DNA of 64,000 nucleotides, from assembly GCF_001807485.1 (NCBI RefSeq), contig NZ_KV789166.1:64224-128223 (forward strand), in the 5' to 3' direction. The DNA comes from Corynebacterium sp. HMSC08A12 (lineage in GTDB: Bacteria > Actinomycetota > Actinomycetes > Mycobacteriales > Mycobacteriaceae). This document shows, piece after piece, positions 25,690 to 33,207 of the stretch. The notes beneath the pieces are model-generated. The model saw only the letters and a list, made by a program, of their open reading frames with translations. It was not told the origin of the DNA and searched no databases. Position 1 is the stretch's first letter; every line of letters begins with the position of its first letter. Made by a program: the position numbers and the translations under genes.

Positions 25690-26028
25690 TTATTCGTCTT
25701 CGGTCTCAATTAGCGGAAGTCCATACTTTTTTCTGAAGAAATTAACTTCCCCAACAGTTGGCCTTAAGTTGCCAACTGGCTTAATGACTCCATCAATCTC
25801 AACGTTCACTTTCTTATCTTCGCCTGATAGCCTGCGAATTTCCCGATGTAAATACCATTCCGCCTTCTTTAAATCTTCCAGCCGGTTACCCTTCTTTCCC
25901 GCCCGCGCAATGTATTTAAAAACATTTCCAAGAAAGTAATTGCGCATGAAAAAAGCCTCGATAACGTCAATCGCTTCGAGGCCTGAATCAGACTGATAAT
26001 GACTAGGATGATTCACGCTATCCATCAC
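25690..26028 (-). CDS. DUF3310 family protein
   Basis: This 112-residue protein has the DUF3310 signature: 'VNHPSHYQSDSGLEAIDVIE', 'NYFLGNVFKYIARAGKKGN' and 'DLKKAEWYLHREIRR'. Such proteins are common in phages and sometimes labelled nucleotide kinase, though the biochemical role is not settled. The C-terminal 40 residues are an extra tail not typical of the shortest members. It overlaps the phosphoesterase stop by four bases (ATGA coupling) and sits just before thyX, consistent with nucleotide metabolism. Confidence 0.85.
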   Translation of the reverse strand: MMDSVNHPSHYQSDSGLEAIDVIEAFFMRNYFLGNVFKYIARAGKKGNRLEDLKKAEWYLHREIRRLSGEDKKVNVEIDGVIKPVGNLRPTVGEVNFFRKKYGLPLIETEDE

Positions 26029-27158
26029 ATCACTCCAATATTCACTGGCTTACCATCACGAATATCGAACACCAGCGCGCCGGGGGTTGACGAGCCGCCG
26101 AAGCTATTAGCAACCCACGTTGATTGAGTTTCCAAAGCGGGAGCGCTAAGGATCCACCTGCGCGCCGTATACGACCATGCGCGGAAACCGTGGAAATGAC
26201 CGAACAGCAGAACGTCCGATGCCGCTGCTGGCCGGTCGTTGGTGATCTGACCAGACCACCAGGTCTCAGCACCCTTCACAGCGCCACCCGAGAAACGATG
26301 CCCATGCACGACGGTGAAGGTCGTATCACCCGCCGCATAGGTCACGTCACCAGTGCCTTCCTGCGGGTAGTAGAAATCCACAGTCTCGCCCAGCCCAGCC
26401 AATTCAATAGCCTGCTGAGCTGCGCTCACAACCTGAATATCATGAGAATCAGTCATGGAAACATTCGAAACACGGGTAGTTTCACCATGATTGCCTGGCA
26501 CAGTCGCCACAACCACATGATTAGCCGCCTGGATGCACTGCTGAATAGTTTCAATCACCAGATGCGACGCAACACGAATCTGCTCCGAAAGCGTCATGTC
26601 GCAACCAGCGATATTCTTCCCACCCTGCGATACGTAACCTTCGATGGTGTCCCCGCCGAAAACAAGGTTGATGCCCTCGAACGGCCCATCTGCTAGTGCG
26701 TTAGTCACGCTGCGTTTCCACCGTTCGATGAGAACGTCTGCCCCGCCTCCGTCTTGCTTGCTCTTGCCAATGTGCTGGTCGGATAGCATGATTGTGCGCC
26801 AACGGTTGCCGGTTTTGTTGAAAACTGCTGGTTTGGCGTAGATGCCTTCCAGCAGTTCGTCTATCTCGAAGCTGCGGTCGATTCGCTTCACCAGGGGTAG
26901 CTTGTACCACGCCTGCACCACATTCCCGTCCGCGTCATGGTGAATGCTTACGCGGGGTTTGGCTGCCCAGTCCACCTGAATCTCGGAGGAATCCAGGTAG
27001 GGGGATGAGTCGATTACCCCGTCGACGGTGCTTTTGTCTGGTTGTTGTCCGGTTGTTGCTACGGTTACGTGTCCGGTGTGGCCGTCCCATTCGATGCCGG
27101 GTTGGTAGCCGGTTGGTGGTGGTGTGGGGAGGTTTTTAAGGTCTGAAATACTTGTCAT
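26025..27158 (-). CDS. Metallophosphoesterase, calcineurin-like
   Basis: The 377-residue protein has all five phosphoesterase motifs: 'SDQHIG' near residue 127, 'GGDTIEG', 'PGNHGE', 'VVHGHRF' and 'FGHFHG', which bind two metal ions. The first 115 residues are a separate domain with no known motif, rich in Pro and Gly. Comparable phage enzymes are labelled DNA exonuclease or phosphoesterase. The neighbours suggest a role in DNA or nucleotide processing. The substrate cannot be read from sequence. The ATG at 27158 is followed by a Pro-rich linker. Confidence 0.85.
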   Translation of the reverse strand: MTSISDLKNLPTPPPTGYQPGIEWDGHTGHVTVATTGQQPDKSTVDGVIDSSPYLDSSEIQVDWAAKPRVSIHHDADGNVVQAWYKLPLVKRIDRSFEIDELLEGIYAKPAVFNKTGNRWRTIMLSDQHIGKSKQDGGGADVLIERWKRSVTNALADGPFEGINLVFGGDTIEGYVSQGGKNIAGCDMTLSEQIRVASHLVIETIQQCIQAANHVVVATVPGNHGETTRVSNVSMTDSHDIQVVSAAQQAIELAGLGETVDFYYPQEGTGDVTYAAGDTTFTVVHGHRFSGGAVKGAETWWSGQITNDRPAAASDVLLFGHFHGFRAWSYTARRWILSAPALETQSTWVANSFGGSSTPGALVFDIRDGKPVNIGVM

Positions 27159-27172
27159 TTAGTCCCCTTTCA

Positions 27173-27673
27173 CTAGGGTCGCCCTGCCTGCTGTACGTAT
27201 GGATATATATATGGGCGGGCGGGGATGAGCGGGGTAATGAGAGTGACGTCGCTGTCTATCCATTCGTAATCGTCGCCTATCAGATCCGCGTCTGCCACCC
27301 ATAGGTTCTCGTCGATTTTGAGCGCTTGGGTGCGCTGCCTGGCGGCCCCGTTGTGTACGTCCACAATCCACGCTTGACCTTCGGGCACGTCTTGTGGGCG
27401 GGTGGTTTGCTCCGGGAATGCGAGACTGTCGAACTGCTCCGCCTTTTCGCACGTGGCGCCGTCGGGTTTGACGTATGTGGTTTCGATCCAGCCATCTACT
27501 GGCCTGTCTGTGGTGATGAGTACCCGCTTGCCGTCACGGTTGGTCGCCCATCGGCCTAGTAATCCGGTGGTGGGTTGTGTGTTGTTGAGCTGGTCTTGTA
27601 GTTGTTTGATCTGCTCCGCGAGTTCTTTGGCCTGTTGCTGTAGTTCTTCCAGGCGCTCCTGCCGACTAGTCAT
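27173..27673 (-). CDS. Phage protein with coiled coil and a 'LLGRWA' domain, paralogue of 28020-28685
   Basis: This 166-residue protein starts with a coiled coil ('QERLEELQQQAKELAEQIKQ') and continues with a domain shared with the gene at 28020-28685: 'LLGRWATNRDGKRVLITTDRP', a section ending in a WxAD-like strand, and 'DVTLITPLIPARPY'. The two genes flank a third small gene and probably arose by duplication. No catalytic residues or known family are recognised. The stop is followed closely by the phosphoesterase gene. The function is unknown. Confidence 0.75.
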   Translation of the reverse strand: MTSRQERLEELQQQAKELAEQIKQLQDQLNNTQPTTGLLGRWATNRDGKRVLITTDRPVDGWIETTYVKPDGATCEKAEQFDSLAFPEQTTRPQDVPEGQAWIVDVHNGAARQRTQALKIDENLWVADADLIGDDYEWIDSDVTLITPLIPARPYIYPYVQQAGRP

Positions 27674-28023
27674 AGAGTGCCCTCCTTCATGGTTTCGGCT
27701 TCTTCTACGGCGGCGAGGAGTGCGAGGGCTACGCGGCGGGCTTCGTCGTAGTCGAGGGACAGTACATTACCCTCGTGCGTCGCCACATAGATGGCACCTC
27801 GACTGTGAAGGTGGGTCACGACTCCGCTATCGTCTATGACGCCCTCGATAGCGACGGCGTGGCCGGTGAACCAGGTGCTATATGTGTTACCTGTTTTCGA
27901 TGGTTCGGGCAGTTCGGAGTAGAGTAGCCCTCGCTCCTCTAGCATGTCTGCCGCCACTCCCGCGAGCGGATCATCCCCAATGATGCTGGCAATTACCTCC
28001 GTAGCTTCACTGACCGTGCTCAT
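27670..28023 (-). CDS. Hypothetical phage protein between two paralogues
   Basis: From the ATG at 28023, which overlaps the TGA of the previous gene (ATGA), the protein has 117 residues. The N-terminal third is helical ('EATEVIASIIGDDPLAGVAA'), the middle is beta-like ('GHAVAIEGVIDDSGVVTHL') and the C terminus is an Ala/Glu helix. I do not recognise a family. The ATGA coupling on its 5' side and a four-base overlap on its 3' side tie it to the two paralogous neighbours. A longer frame from an upstream TTG is less likely. Confidence 0.65.
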   Translation of the reverse strand: MSTVSEATEVIASIIGDDPLAGVAADMLEERGLLYSELPEPSKTGNTYSTWFTGHAVAIEGVIDDSGVVTHLHSRGAIYVATHEGNVLSLDYDEARRVALALLAAVEEAETMKEGTL

Positions 28024-28685
28024 TCTCCCCACCCCCAACGCAAAACCTGTCGACTAACCCCAGCCAACTCCCTATCCCACTTCCGTTCTTCCCCGTTCAT
28101 CCAAATACGCTGATAAAGAGTCCACGGATGCGCACCAGGTGCAGCCACGACGCTCCCTTCAGGGAGGCAAAAATACTCTTCCTCCGTGCTCGCAGTCTTC
28201 ACATCCCACGGCTTGGCCGTGACCAAAGGTGAGATAAGCGTTACATCCTCGTCACGCCACTCCGATACAGCATCCACCCCAACGGGACGACTACGCCAGC
28301 AATCCCGGCCAGCTTTCGTTACAGCAATCCGCCTTGCAGAGGTCTCGCTATCATCCACGTCCGCAAACCAAATGCTTCCAGTATCAGCCATTTCAGGGAG
28401 GTTACTTTCCTCACAAAAAGTCAAATCAGCGAGGCTCACACATACAGGAAACTCTGGGACATTAGCGCCAACTTTAGGGGCGATGACGTAGACATCTCCA
28501 TCATCGTCAGGTCTATCCGTCACCACCAGGACATCACCATAGTTGAGGTGCTTTGCCCACCTTCCTAGAAGTCGACTCCGAGGCTTACTTCTCCGTATCT
28601 CAGCCTTAGTCGCCTCAAGCTCATTCTTTAGCTTGTCAATCTGATTCTCCAAATCAAGGATCTTCCTGCTTTTATTCATCATCAT
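28020..28685 (-). CDS. Phage protein with coiled coil and a 'LLGRWA' domain, longer paralogue
   Basis: This 221-residue protein begins with a coiled coil (residues 5-35) and then shows the same core as the gene at 27173-27673: 'SRLLGRWAKHLNYGDVLVV', 'TDRPDDDGDVYVIAPKVG' and 'DEDVTLISPLVTAKPW'. It has an extra C-terminal domain of about 60 residues rich in Trp and Arg, absent in the shorter copy. The coding strand here is G/T-rich, whereas the shorter copy's is A/C-rich. The function is unknown; an interaction or scaffold role is a guess. Confidence 0.75.
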   Translation of the reverse strand: MMMNKSRKILDLENQIDKLKNELEATKAEIRRSKPRSRLLGRWAKHLNYGDVLVVTDRPDDDGDVYVIAPKVGANVPEFPVCVSLADLTFCEESNLPEMADTGSIWFADVDDSETSARRIAVTKAGRDCWRSRPVGVDAVSEWRDEDVTLISPLVTAKPWDVKTASTEEEYFCLPEGSVVAAPGAHPWTLYQRIWMNGEERKWDRELAGVSRQVLRWGWGE

Positions 28686-28906
28686 TGCCTCTCTAACAAA
28701 AGTCGCCGAATATGATTAATCGTGCTTTTCCGAAAAGTAAAAGGATTAGTTTCCAACGTATTAAGAAGCGGATACAGGTCGGAGGTTTTACCGCTAATAA
28801 TCGCCTCCACAACCACCTGCCGATCCTCCTCATTGAACCGACCCAACCATTCCTCGACAGTGCGCGGAGCACTATTAATACGCTTCAGATCATCAATAGT
28901 CGCCAA
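28682..28906 (-). CDS. Small hypothetical phage protein
   Basis: This 74-residue protein lies between the dUTPase gene and the longer paralogue, overlapping the latter by four bases (ATGA). It is mostly helical ('TVEEWLGRFNEEDRQVVVEA', then 'FRKSTINHIRRLLLE'). Short helical proteins of this type in early phage regions are often DNA-binding or inhibitory, but no family is recognised. Coupling to its neighbours supports it being a real gene. Confidence 0.65.
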   Translation of the reverse strand: MATIDDLKRINSAPRTVEEWLGRFNEEDRQVVVEAIISGKTSDLYPLLNTLETNPFTFRKSTINHIRRLLLERQ

Positions 28907-28908
28907 AA

Positions 28909-29346
28909 CTACTTCCTTCCTGTCGATCCAAAACCACCATTGGAGCGATCTGTTCTAGGCAATGAATCGACAAACTTAAATAGTGGCTTCTCCACCTTCT
29001 GAATGAGCAGCTGCGCCACACGGTCGCCCTTAAGAATCAGAAAACCCTCATCGGAATTATTCACCAAATGAGCATTAACCTCACCCGTATAACCAGAGTC
29101 AATAACCCCCACACCGTTAGCTACCTCAATGCGATTCGCTAGGCTCATTCCACTCCGAGAATGCAAAAGCCCCACATACCCCTCAGGGATAGCAATACGA
29201 AAACCAAGGGGAACCAACACTGACTTGCCAGCTGGAATCTTGACATCAATAGCGGATCGGCAATCCGCACCCGCATCAGCACTATGAATATAGACCGGCT
29301 TTAATCCAGGCTCCGCGTTAATGTAAATACTCTTCAAACCAGACAT
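28909..29346 (-). CDS. dut: dUTPase
   Basis: The 145-residue protein carries the trimeric dUTPase motifs in order: 'DAGADCRSA' (motif 1), 'SRSGMS' (motif 2), 'GVIDSGYTGEV' (motif 3), 'GDRVAQLLI' (motif 4) and the C-terminal flexible 'RTDRSNGGFGSTG' (motif 5). It converts dUTP to dUMP, providing substrate for ThyX and preventing uracil incorporation. It sits just after dnaB in the same direction. The complete set of motifs makes an active enzyme likely. Confidence 0.95.
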   Translation of the reverse strand: MSGLKSIYINAEPGLKPVYIHSADAGADCRSAIDVKIPAGKSVLVPLGFRIAIPEGYVGLLHSRSGMSLANRIEVANGVGVIDSGYTGEVNAHLVNNSDEGFLILKGDRVAQLLIQKVEKPLFKFVDSLPRTDRSNGGFGSTGRK

Positions 29347-29352
29347 AATTCC

Positions 29353-30654
29353 CTACCTGAAAGCAAGGCTCATCCTGCCCTCATAATCAACAAACTTCGA
29401 ATAAAACAACCTGCTCGACAAAACAACAGTCCCCGTGCTACCCCCACGGTGCTTAGCGATAATCACCTCAGCGCGATCCGCATGCTCATGGTCGGGATTC
29501 TGCAACCCCGGCCTATGAATCAACATGATGATGTCCGCATCCTGCTCCAACGAACCAGACTCACGCAGGTCGGAAGCCTTCGGCAGCGCATCCTCGCCAC
29601 GGTGCTCCACGCCACGATTCAACTGCGAAATAGCAATGACAGGCACATCAAGAGCCTTCGCCATCAGCTTCAGTTTGCGGGAAAACTCAGAAACCTCCTG
29701 CTGACGCGATTCCGTGCGAGTACCCGACGTGAGCAGCTGCAAATAGTCGACAACAATCATTTTGATTCCATGCTTCGCAACCATGAGTTTCGATTGCGCT
29801 TGAATATCGACCATTGTCATTTCAGCGGAATCGGAAATGTACAAGGGTGCGTTCTGGAAACGCTCATCAGCTACCCTGACTTTCTCCATATCTTCATCGG
29901 ATACGCGCCCGCGCTTTAAATCGCCGGTTAAAACTTCAGCTTCAGCACTAATGATTCGCAAACCTAATTCCTCTTTACTCATTTCCAAACTAAAAATGAG
30001 CGTGGGAATATTGTTCTTAATCGACGCATGACGCATAAAGTCAACAGCGAGAGTCGACTTACCGACACCAGGCCGTGCAGCGATAATCACCATCTGTCCA
30101 CCGCTTAGCCCGTTAGTGATGTGGTCAATATCGGCGAATCCAGTTTTCACACCAGGGGTAACCTCGCCATCCTGCATGCGGACAACCTCGTCCATCACCA
30201 GGTCAGTGACGGAGCCGAGCTTCACCACCTCAGCGCCCTTGGAGGCCATGACAGTATCTAGTGAGTTTTGAGCCTCTCCGATAATGTCTTGTGGCGATTC
30301 ACCAGACTCGGAAAGCTGCTTAAGTCGCGTGCCGATATCCCCTAGCCTGCGTCGTGCCGCGTTCTCCGCCACGATCTCAGCATGACGCGGCGCGTTATGC
30401 ACAGTAGGAGCTGCACTAGTCAAATCCATAATGAACTTAGGATCTTGACCAGAGCGTATGAACTCCGACGAAACGACCAGCGGGTCTACCTCCTCACCCT
30501 CATTGAATTTTTCGAGGATGATGGAGAACACCTGTTGATAGCGGGGGACGAAAAAATCAGTTTCCCTAACGCGGGTAGCGACCTCGGGGATTACCTTGTT
30601 GTTGACCAGCATTGCGCCGAGCACTGCTTTTTCTGTTTGCTGGTCAACGGTCAT
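29353..30654 (-). CDS. dnaB: Replicative DNA helicase
   Basis: DnaB-type hexameric helicase of 433 residues. An N-terminal helical domain begins 'EKAVLGAMLVNNKVIPEVA'. The RecA-like domain has Walker A 'ARPGVGKST' near residues 193-201, 'LIFSLEMSKEEL', Walker B 'IKMIVVDYLQLL' and 'VIAISQLNRGVEHR'. The length is slightly shorter than host DnaB. It follows nrdH and lies downstream of a helicase-loader-like gene and the initiator, completing a lambda- or SPP1-like replication module. A host enzyme misread is unlikely because it is embedded among phage genes. Confidence 0.95.
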   Translation of the reverse strand: MTVDQQTEKAVLGAMLVNNKVIPEVATRVRETDFFVPRYQQVFSIILEKFNEGEEVDPLVVSSEFIRSGQDPKFIMDLTSAAPTVHNAPRHAEIVAENAARRRLGDIGTRLKQLSESGESPQDIIGEAQNSLDTVMASKGAEVVKLGSVTDLVMDEVVRMQDGEVTPGVKTGFADIDHITNGLSGGQMVIIAARPGVGKSTLAVDFMRHASIKNNIPTLIFSLEMSKEELGLRIISAEAEVLTGDLKRGRVSDEDMEKVRVADERFQNAPLYISDSAEMTMVDIQAQSKLMVAKHGIKMIVVDYLQLLTSGTRTESRQQEVSEFSRKLKLMAKALDVPVIAISQLNRGVEHRGEDALPKASDLRESGSLEQDADIIMLIHRPGLQNPDHEHADRAEVIIAKHRGGSTGTVVLSSRLFYSKFVDYEGRMSLAFR

Positions 30655-30656
30655 TT

Positions 30657-30887
30657 CTAGCCCTCCGTGATTCTATTCTTGAGTTTTTCGAGTTCCGTTG
30701 GCGAGTAGCCTGAAAAGCTTTCCTCGCCGAACACGACAATGGGGGCTTGCCAGTGCCCATTTTCGCGCGCCCATTCGGCAAGCTCTGGGGTGATTGTCGT
30801 TTCGGTGTAGGCGATGCTGTTGCGGTCTAGCCAGTTTTTCGTTTGTATACATGCTCCGCATGCTGGCTTAGTGAGCACTCGAATCAT
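30657..30887 (-). CDS. nrdH: NrdH-like redoxin
   Basis: From the ATG at 30887, with a GGAG-type site upstream, the product is 76 residues. It starts 'MIRVLTKPACGACIQTKNW', giving a redox-active CGAC pair near residues 10-13, and ends with a glutaredoxin-like 'SGYSPTELEKL'. NrdH passes electrons to NrdE. It is separated from nrdE by about 7 kb in the same direction, lying between ssb and dnaB. A longer frame runs upstream into the ssb gene and is not the start. Confidence 0.88.
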   Translation of the reverse strand: MIRVLTKPACGACIQTKNWLDRNSIAYTETTITPELAEWARENGHWQAPIVVFGEESFSGYSPTELEKLKNRITEG

Positions 30888-30912
30888 TTCTTTCTCCTTT
30901 CGGGTTGCGTTT

Positions 30913-31338
30913 TTAGAATGGTGGCTCGTCATCGAGGTTTTGCTGCGCACTACCCCACGCGGGCTGCGGCGACTGTCCACCCGGGCTGCTGTTGTCGCTG
31001 GCGAAGCGCTGCACAGGTACAGAAATGCTCTGAATAGCGATGGAGTCTTTGTTGCGCTTCTGCCCGTCCTTTTCCCAGGATTGGGTTTCAACCTCGCCGG
31101 TGGCGTTGATCTTGTCGCCCTTGTTGAAGGCTGCTGCGATGTTCTCGGCGAAAGCGTCGAAGGCGACCAGGTTTGCGTAGTGCGTCTTAGCGTTTTCCCA
31201 TTGGCCGGTTTGCTCGTTCTTTCGGCGGCGGTTCGTTGCGACTCGAAGGTTCACTACTGCGGTGCCGTTGTTGAGGTACTTAAGTTCTGGGTCGGCAATG
31301 ACGGTGCCGTTGTCGATGGTGATTTGTGCTAGTGCCAT
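30913..31338 (-). CDS. ssb: Single-stranded DNA-binding protein
   Basis: From the ATG at 31338, with an AAGGAG site, the protein is 141 residues. The N-terminal OB fold includes 'NGTVIADPELKYLNNGTAVV' and 'FAENIAAAFNKGDKINATG', and the C-terminal tail is Gly/Gln/Pro-rich, ending 'LDDEPPF', the acidic tip that recruits other replication proteins. It covers ssDNA at the phage fork. It begins just after two tandem terminators, so it may have its own promoter or depend on readthrough. Confidence 0.93.
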   Translation of the reverse strand: MALAQITIDNGTVIADPELKYLNNGTAVVNLRVATNRRRKNEQTGQWENAKTHYANLVAFDAFAENIAAAFNKGDKINATGEVETQSWEKDGQKRNKDSIAIQSISVPVQRFASDNSSPGGQSPQPAWGSAQQNLDDEPPF

Positions 31339-31365
31339 ATGGCGTTCTCCTTGATTGTGTCGAAA

Positions 31366-31415
31366 CCCGCGTTTTGCGGGCATGAAAAAACCCCGCTAGG
31401 CAAATGCCCACGGGG
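31366..31415 (-). terminator. Two tandem intrinsic terminators before ssb
   Basis: On the minus strand the first hairpin, CCCCG-TG-GGC-ATTT-GCC-TAG-CGGGG (31415-31391), is followed by TTTTTT. The second, CCCGC-AAAAC-GCGGG (31380-31366), is followed by TTTC. They separate the helicase-loader gene from ssb. Early transcription from the leftward promoter would stop here unless antiterminated or restarted. Confidence 0.7.
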
Positions 31416-31440
31416 ATATAGTTCTCGCCTTAAAACGGCG

Positions 31441-31791
31441 TTACGGTTCGTTTTTGGCGGCATTCTGACGATCCCGAGCAATCAACTCGTCACGTCGACG
31501 CAATCGCCACTCATAAAGCTTCTCCCTACGCACAGGATCACGCTCAATACGCTCAATCGCCTTACGGCAAGCTCTGAGAAGATCACCAGGCGTAGGCGGG
31601 GAATCATTTGCAGTTGCATCCCTCGCCAAAACATCCAGCGCCTCATGGAACACATGCTCCGGATAAGCGCCCGTATCAAGCGCCCTATGCCAAAGCGTCA
31701 CCATACGTTGACGAGCCTCCGGCTTCTGAGGCACAGACAAGCGAGGGAAAAGGATCTTCATATCATCCAGCAGACGTTGGACAGTCTCCAC
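31441..31791 (-). CDS. Helicase loader-like protein
   Basis: The 116-residue helical protein, with 'QRLLDDMKILFPRLSVPQKP' and 'RMVTLWHRALDTGAYPEHV', resembles phage G39P-type loaders that bring DnaB to the initiator-melted origin. It follows the initiator gene and is separated from ssb by two terminators. The basic C terminus ('EWRLRRRDELIARDRQNAA') fits DNA or helicase binding. The family call is by size, helical content and neighbours; no ATPase motif is present, unlike DnaC-type loaders. Confidence 0.65.
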   Translation of the reverse strand: METVQRLLDDMKILFPRLSVPQKPEARQRMVTLWHRALDTGAYPEHVFHEALDVLARDATANDSPPTPGDLLRACRKAIERIERDPVRREKLYEWRLRRRDELIARDRQNAAKNEP

Positions 31792-31793
31792 TC

Positions 31794-32462
31794 TCAGAAT
31801 GGCGCATTCTCCAATCCATACGGGTCTGGGATATCGACCGTAGAAAACTTCGGACGTTCAGGCTTAGCCTTCTTCAACCAGTTATCGAAAGACCGATACC
31901 AGTCTTTGCGCTCGATCCCCTTCTTCTGGTACCAGTCGATGAACTTCTTAAGCTCATCTTCGAGCGCGTGCTGGGGATAGCGATCCCGAAGCCTCTTCAT
32001 CTGTAGATCATCTGGCTTCCAGTTCGGATCGATTTCACGCGCGCGGGTATTAGTATTCTTAGTAGTATTAGTCTTCTTAAAGGAATTAGTCTTCTTAATG
32101 TGACTCAAATTTTCAGTCACCACATTTTGAGTCACCACATTTTGAGTCGCGTGACGCAAATTTTGAGGCACGGTAAAAACCTCATAAACCATCGACGAAA
32201 ACTTGCTCCCGTCAACTAGTTCCTGAGTTCGCCTTAGCCACCCTAAATCCTCAAGTTCGCGCAGCGCTTTATTGATGGTGTTTTGGCTCATGCCCAGCAC
32301 AGTCGCCAAGCTCCGGGAGTTCAGGCTCCATCCGCTATCATGCGATGCCACATACAGGTAAACCGCCTTCGCCCTCGCGGAAATGCTGTCATCGCGGGCA
32401 AAAGCATTAGGGATCATTGTGAAATCATCCTCGATCCTCCCCATTCTCCGAATCACTGCCAT
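31794..32462 (-). CDS. Replication initiator with N-terminal winged helix and internal origin iterons
   Basis: This 222-residue protein starts with a winged-helix DNA-binding domain (residues 10-90: 'SARAKAVYLYVASHDSGWSL', 'SLATVLGMSQNTINKALREL'). A variable linker follows ('QNVVTQNVVTENLS'), encoded by repeated iteron-like DNA, then Thr/Lys/Asn stretches, and a C-terminal helical domain near residues 160-205 ('YPQHALEDELKKFIDWYQKK') that probably contacts the helicase loader. The layout, with origin repeats inside the initiator gene between DNA-binding and helicase-binding domains, matches lambda O-type systems. The protein family is not assigned with certainty. Confidence 0.8.
   Translation of the reverse strand: MAVIRRMGRIEDDFTMIPNAFARDDSISARAKAVYLYVASHDSGWSLNSRSLATVLGMSQNTINKALRELEDLGWLRRTQELVDGSKFSSMVYEVFTVPQNLRHATQNVVTQNVVTENLSHIKKTNSFKKTNTTKNTNTRAREIDPNWKPDDLQMKRLRDRYPQHALEDELKKFIDWYQKKGIERKDWYRSFDNWLKKAKPERPKFSTVDIPDPYGLENAPF
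32049..32167 (-). repeat. Candidate phage replication origin: four iterons beside an AT-rich tract
   Basis: Four iteron-like copies lie inside the initiator gene. Two are perfect 15-base tandem units (32116-32130 and 32131-32145, read on the plus strand as GTCACCACATTTTGA). Divergent copies lie at 32101-32117 and 32151-32167. Directly beside them, 32049-32100 is AT-rich ('ATTAGTATTCTTAGTAGTAT' type). This is the arrangement of the lambda origin. The repeats also encode the duplicated 'QNVVT' linker. Confidence 0.65.
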
Positions 32463-32802
32463 GCTCTACACCTCCTTCCATCGTCAGAAACACCCACTCC
32501 CCACGCCTAAACACGGGCATATCCGCAGGCTCGTGATACCCACGCACCAGCCACCCGTGCTCGTAAGCTCGACTAGGGTCAGCGTGGATCGCCCTATGGC
32601 AACCAGCGCACACGCCAAGCCCGTTCACAACCTCATGTCCGCCACCCTGCGACCTGAGCTTCCTGTGGTGCCACTCTTGCATTGAGCCTGTGCATGCGCC
32701 GGGAATCATCACCTCGCAAGCTGGATGGCTTACTCCGCTCTCCGCGCGTCTGACAACCGCTAGATATTCACTCTCGGAAATGCGGCGAGTTGTCATCGAC
32801 AA
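32425..32802 (-). CDS. HNH endonuclease-like protein
   Basis: The 125-residue protein has a zinc-finger HNH pattern: 'CEVMIPGACTG', then 'QEWHHRKLRSQGGGHEVVNG', then 'CAGCHRAIHADPSRAY'. The Cys pairs would bind zinc and the His-His and Asn residues form the active site. It overlaps the initiator gene by 38 bases and lies directly upstream of it. The N terminus is basic. Free-standing HNH proteins in early phage regions may be homing or recombination-related nucleases. The start could also be the third codon (MTTRR). Confidence 0.8.
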   Translation of the reverse strand: MSMTTRRISESEYLAVVRRAESGVSHPACEVMIPGACTGSMQEWHHRKLRSQGGGHEVVNGLGVCAGCHRAIHADPSRAYEHGWLVRGYHEPADMPVFRRGEWVFLTMEGGVEHGSDSENGEDRG

Positions 32803-32860
32803 CCTCCAACAAAATAAACACGCTCACAATTAACAAAATGATTTGCAGGACTAACATCAT
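32768..32860 (-). CDS. Small hydrophobic membrane peptide
   Basis: A 30-residue frame, shorter than common gene-finding limits. It starts MMLVLQIILLIVSVFILLEV and ends with a polar tail, so it is one membrane segment. Its ATG overlaps the TGA of the preceding gene (ATGA), the same coupling used by several neighbours. Its 3' end overlaps the HNH gene by 35 bases in another frame. It may be a holin-like or membrane-stress peptide, or noise. Coupling is the main support. Confidence 0.45.
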   Translation of the reverse strand: MMLVLQIILLIVSVFILLEVVDDNSPHFRE

Positions 32861-33207
32861 TCACCTCTTCCCGCTACGCTGTACTGCTGACGCACAGAAG
32901 CGCCGATAGACTGCAAAGCGCGCAGCTCCAACTCCAGTGCGCGCAACAATTTATCCGCTTGCTTAAATTCAACCTCGGCAACATCACGCGCAGTACGTAA
33001 ATCATGAGTGCTTACTATTGCGCGTTTCTTTTTGTCCTCAATGCTCCCCTCCGCCCCTAAATAGGCGCGGGCGAAAGAAAGGTCGTAATCACGATCCGCT
33101 GCCATGAATTTGTCATAGCGTTCAGTGAATACTGAAATTCCTTTAGAAATTCTGTTCGTAATTCCGAGGATTTTACTTTCGATTTCTACAGGGTTAAGAA
33201 CCGTCAC
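32857..33207 (-). CDS. Hypothetical phage protein with coiled coil
   Basis: This 116-residue protein begins at a GTG that overlaps the stop of the preceding recombination gene (GTGA). It is helical throughout, with a coiled-coil-like second half ('ARDVAEVEFKQADKLLRALE'). It may be a partner of the recombination pair, for example a nuclease or annealing-protein modulator, but no family is recognised. Continuous coupling from 34.6 kb down to 32.8 kb suggests one functional unit. Confidence 0.6.
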   Translation of the reverse strand: MTVLNPVEIESKILGITNRISKGISVFTERYDKFMAADRDYDLSFARAYLGAEGSIEDKKKRAIVSTHDLRTARDVAEVEFKQADKLLRALELELRALQSIGASVRQQYSVAGRGE

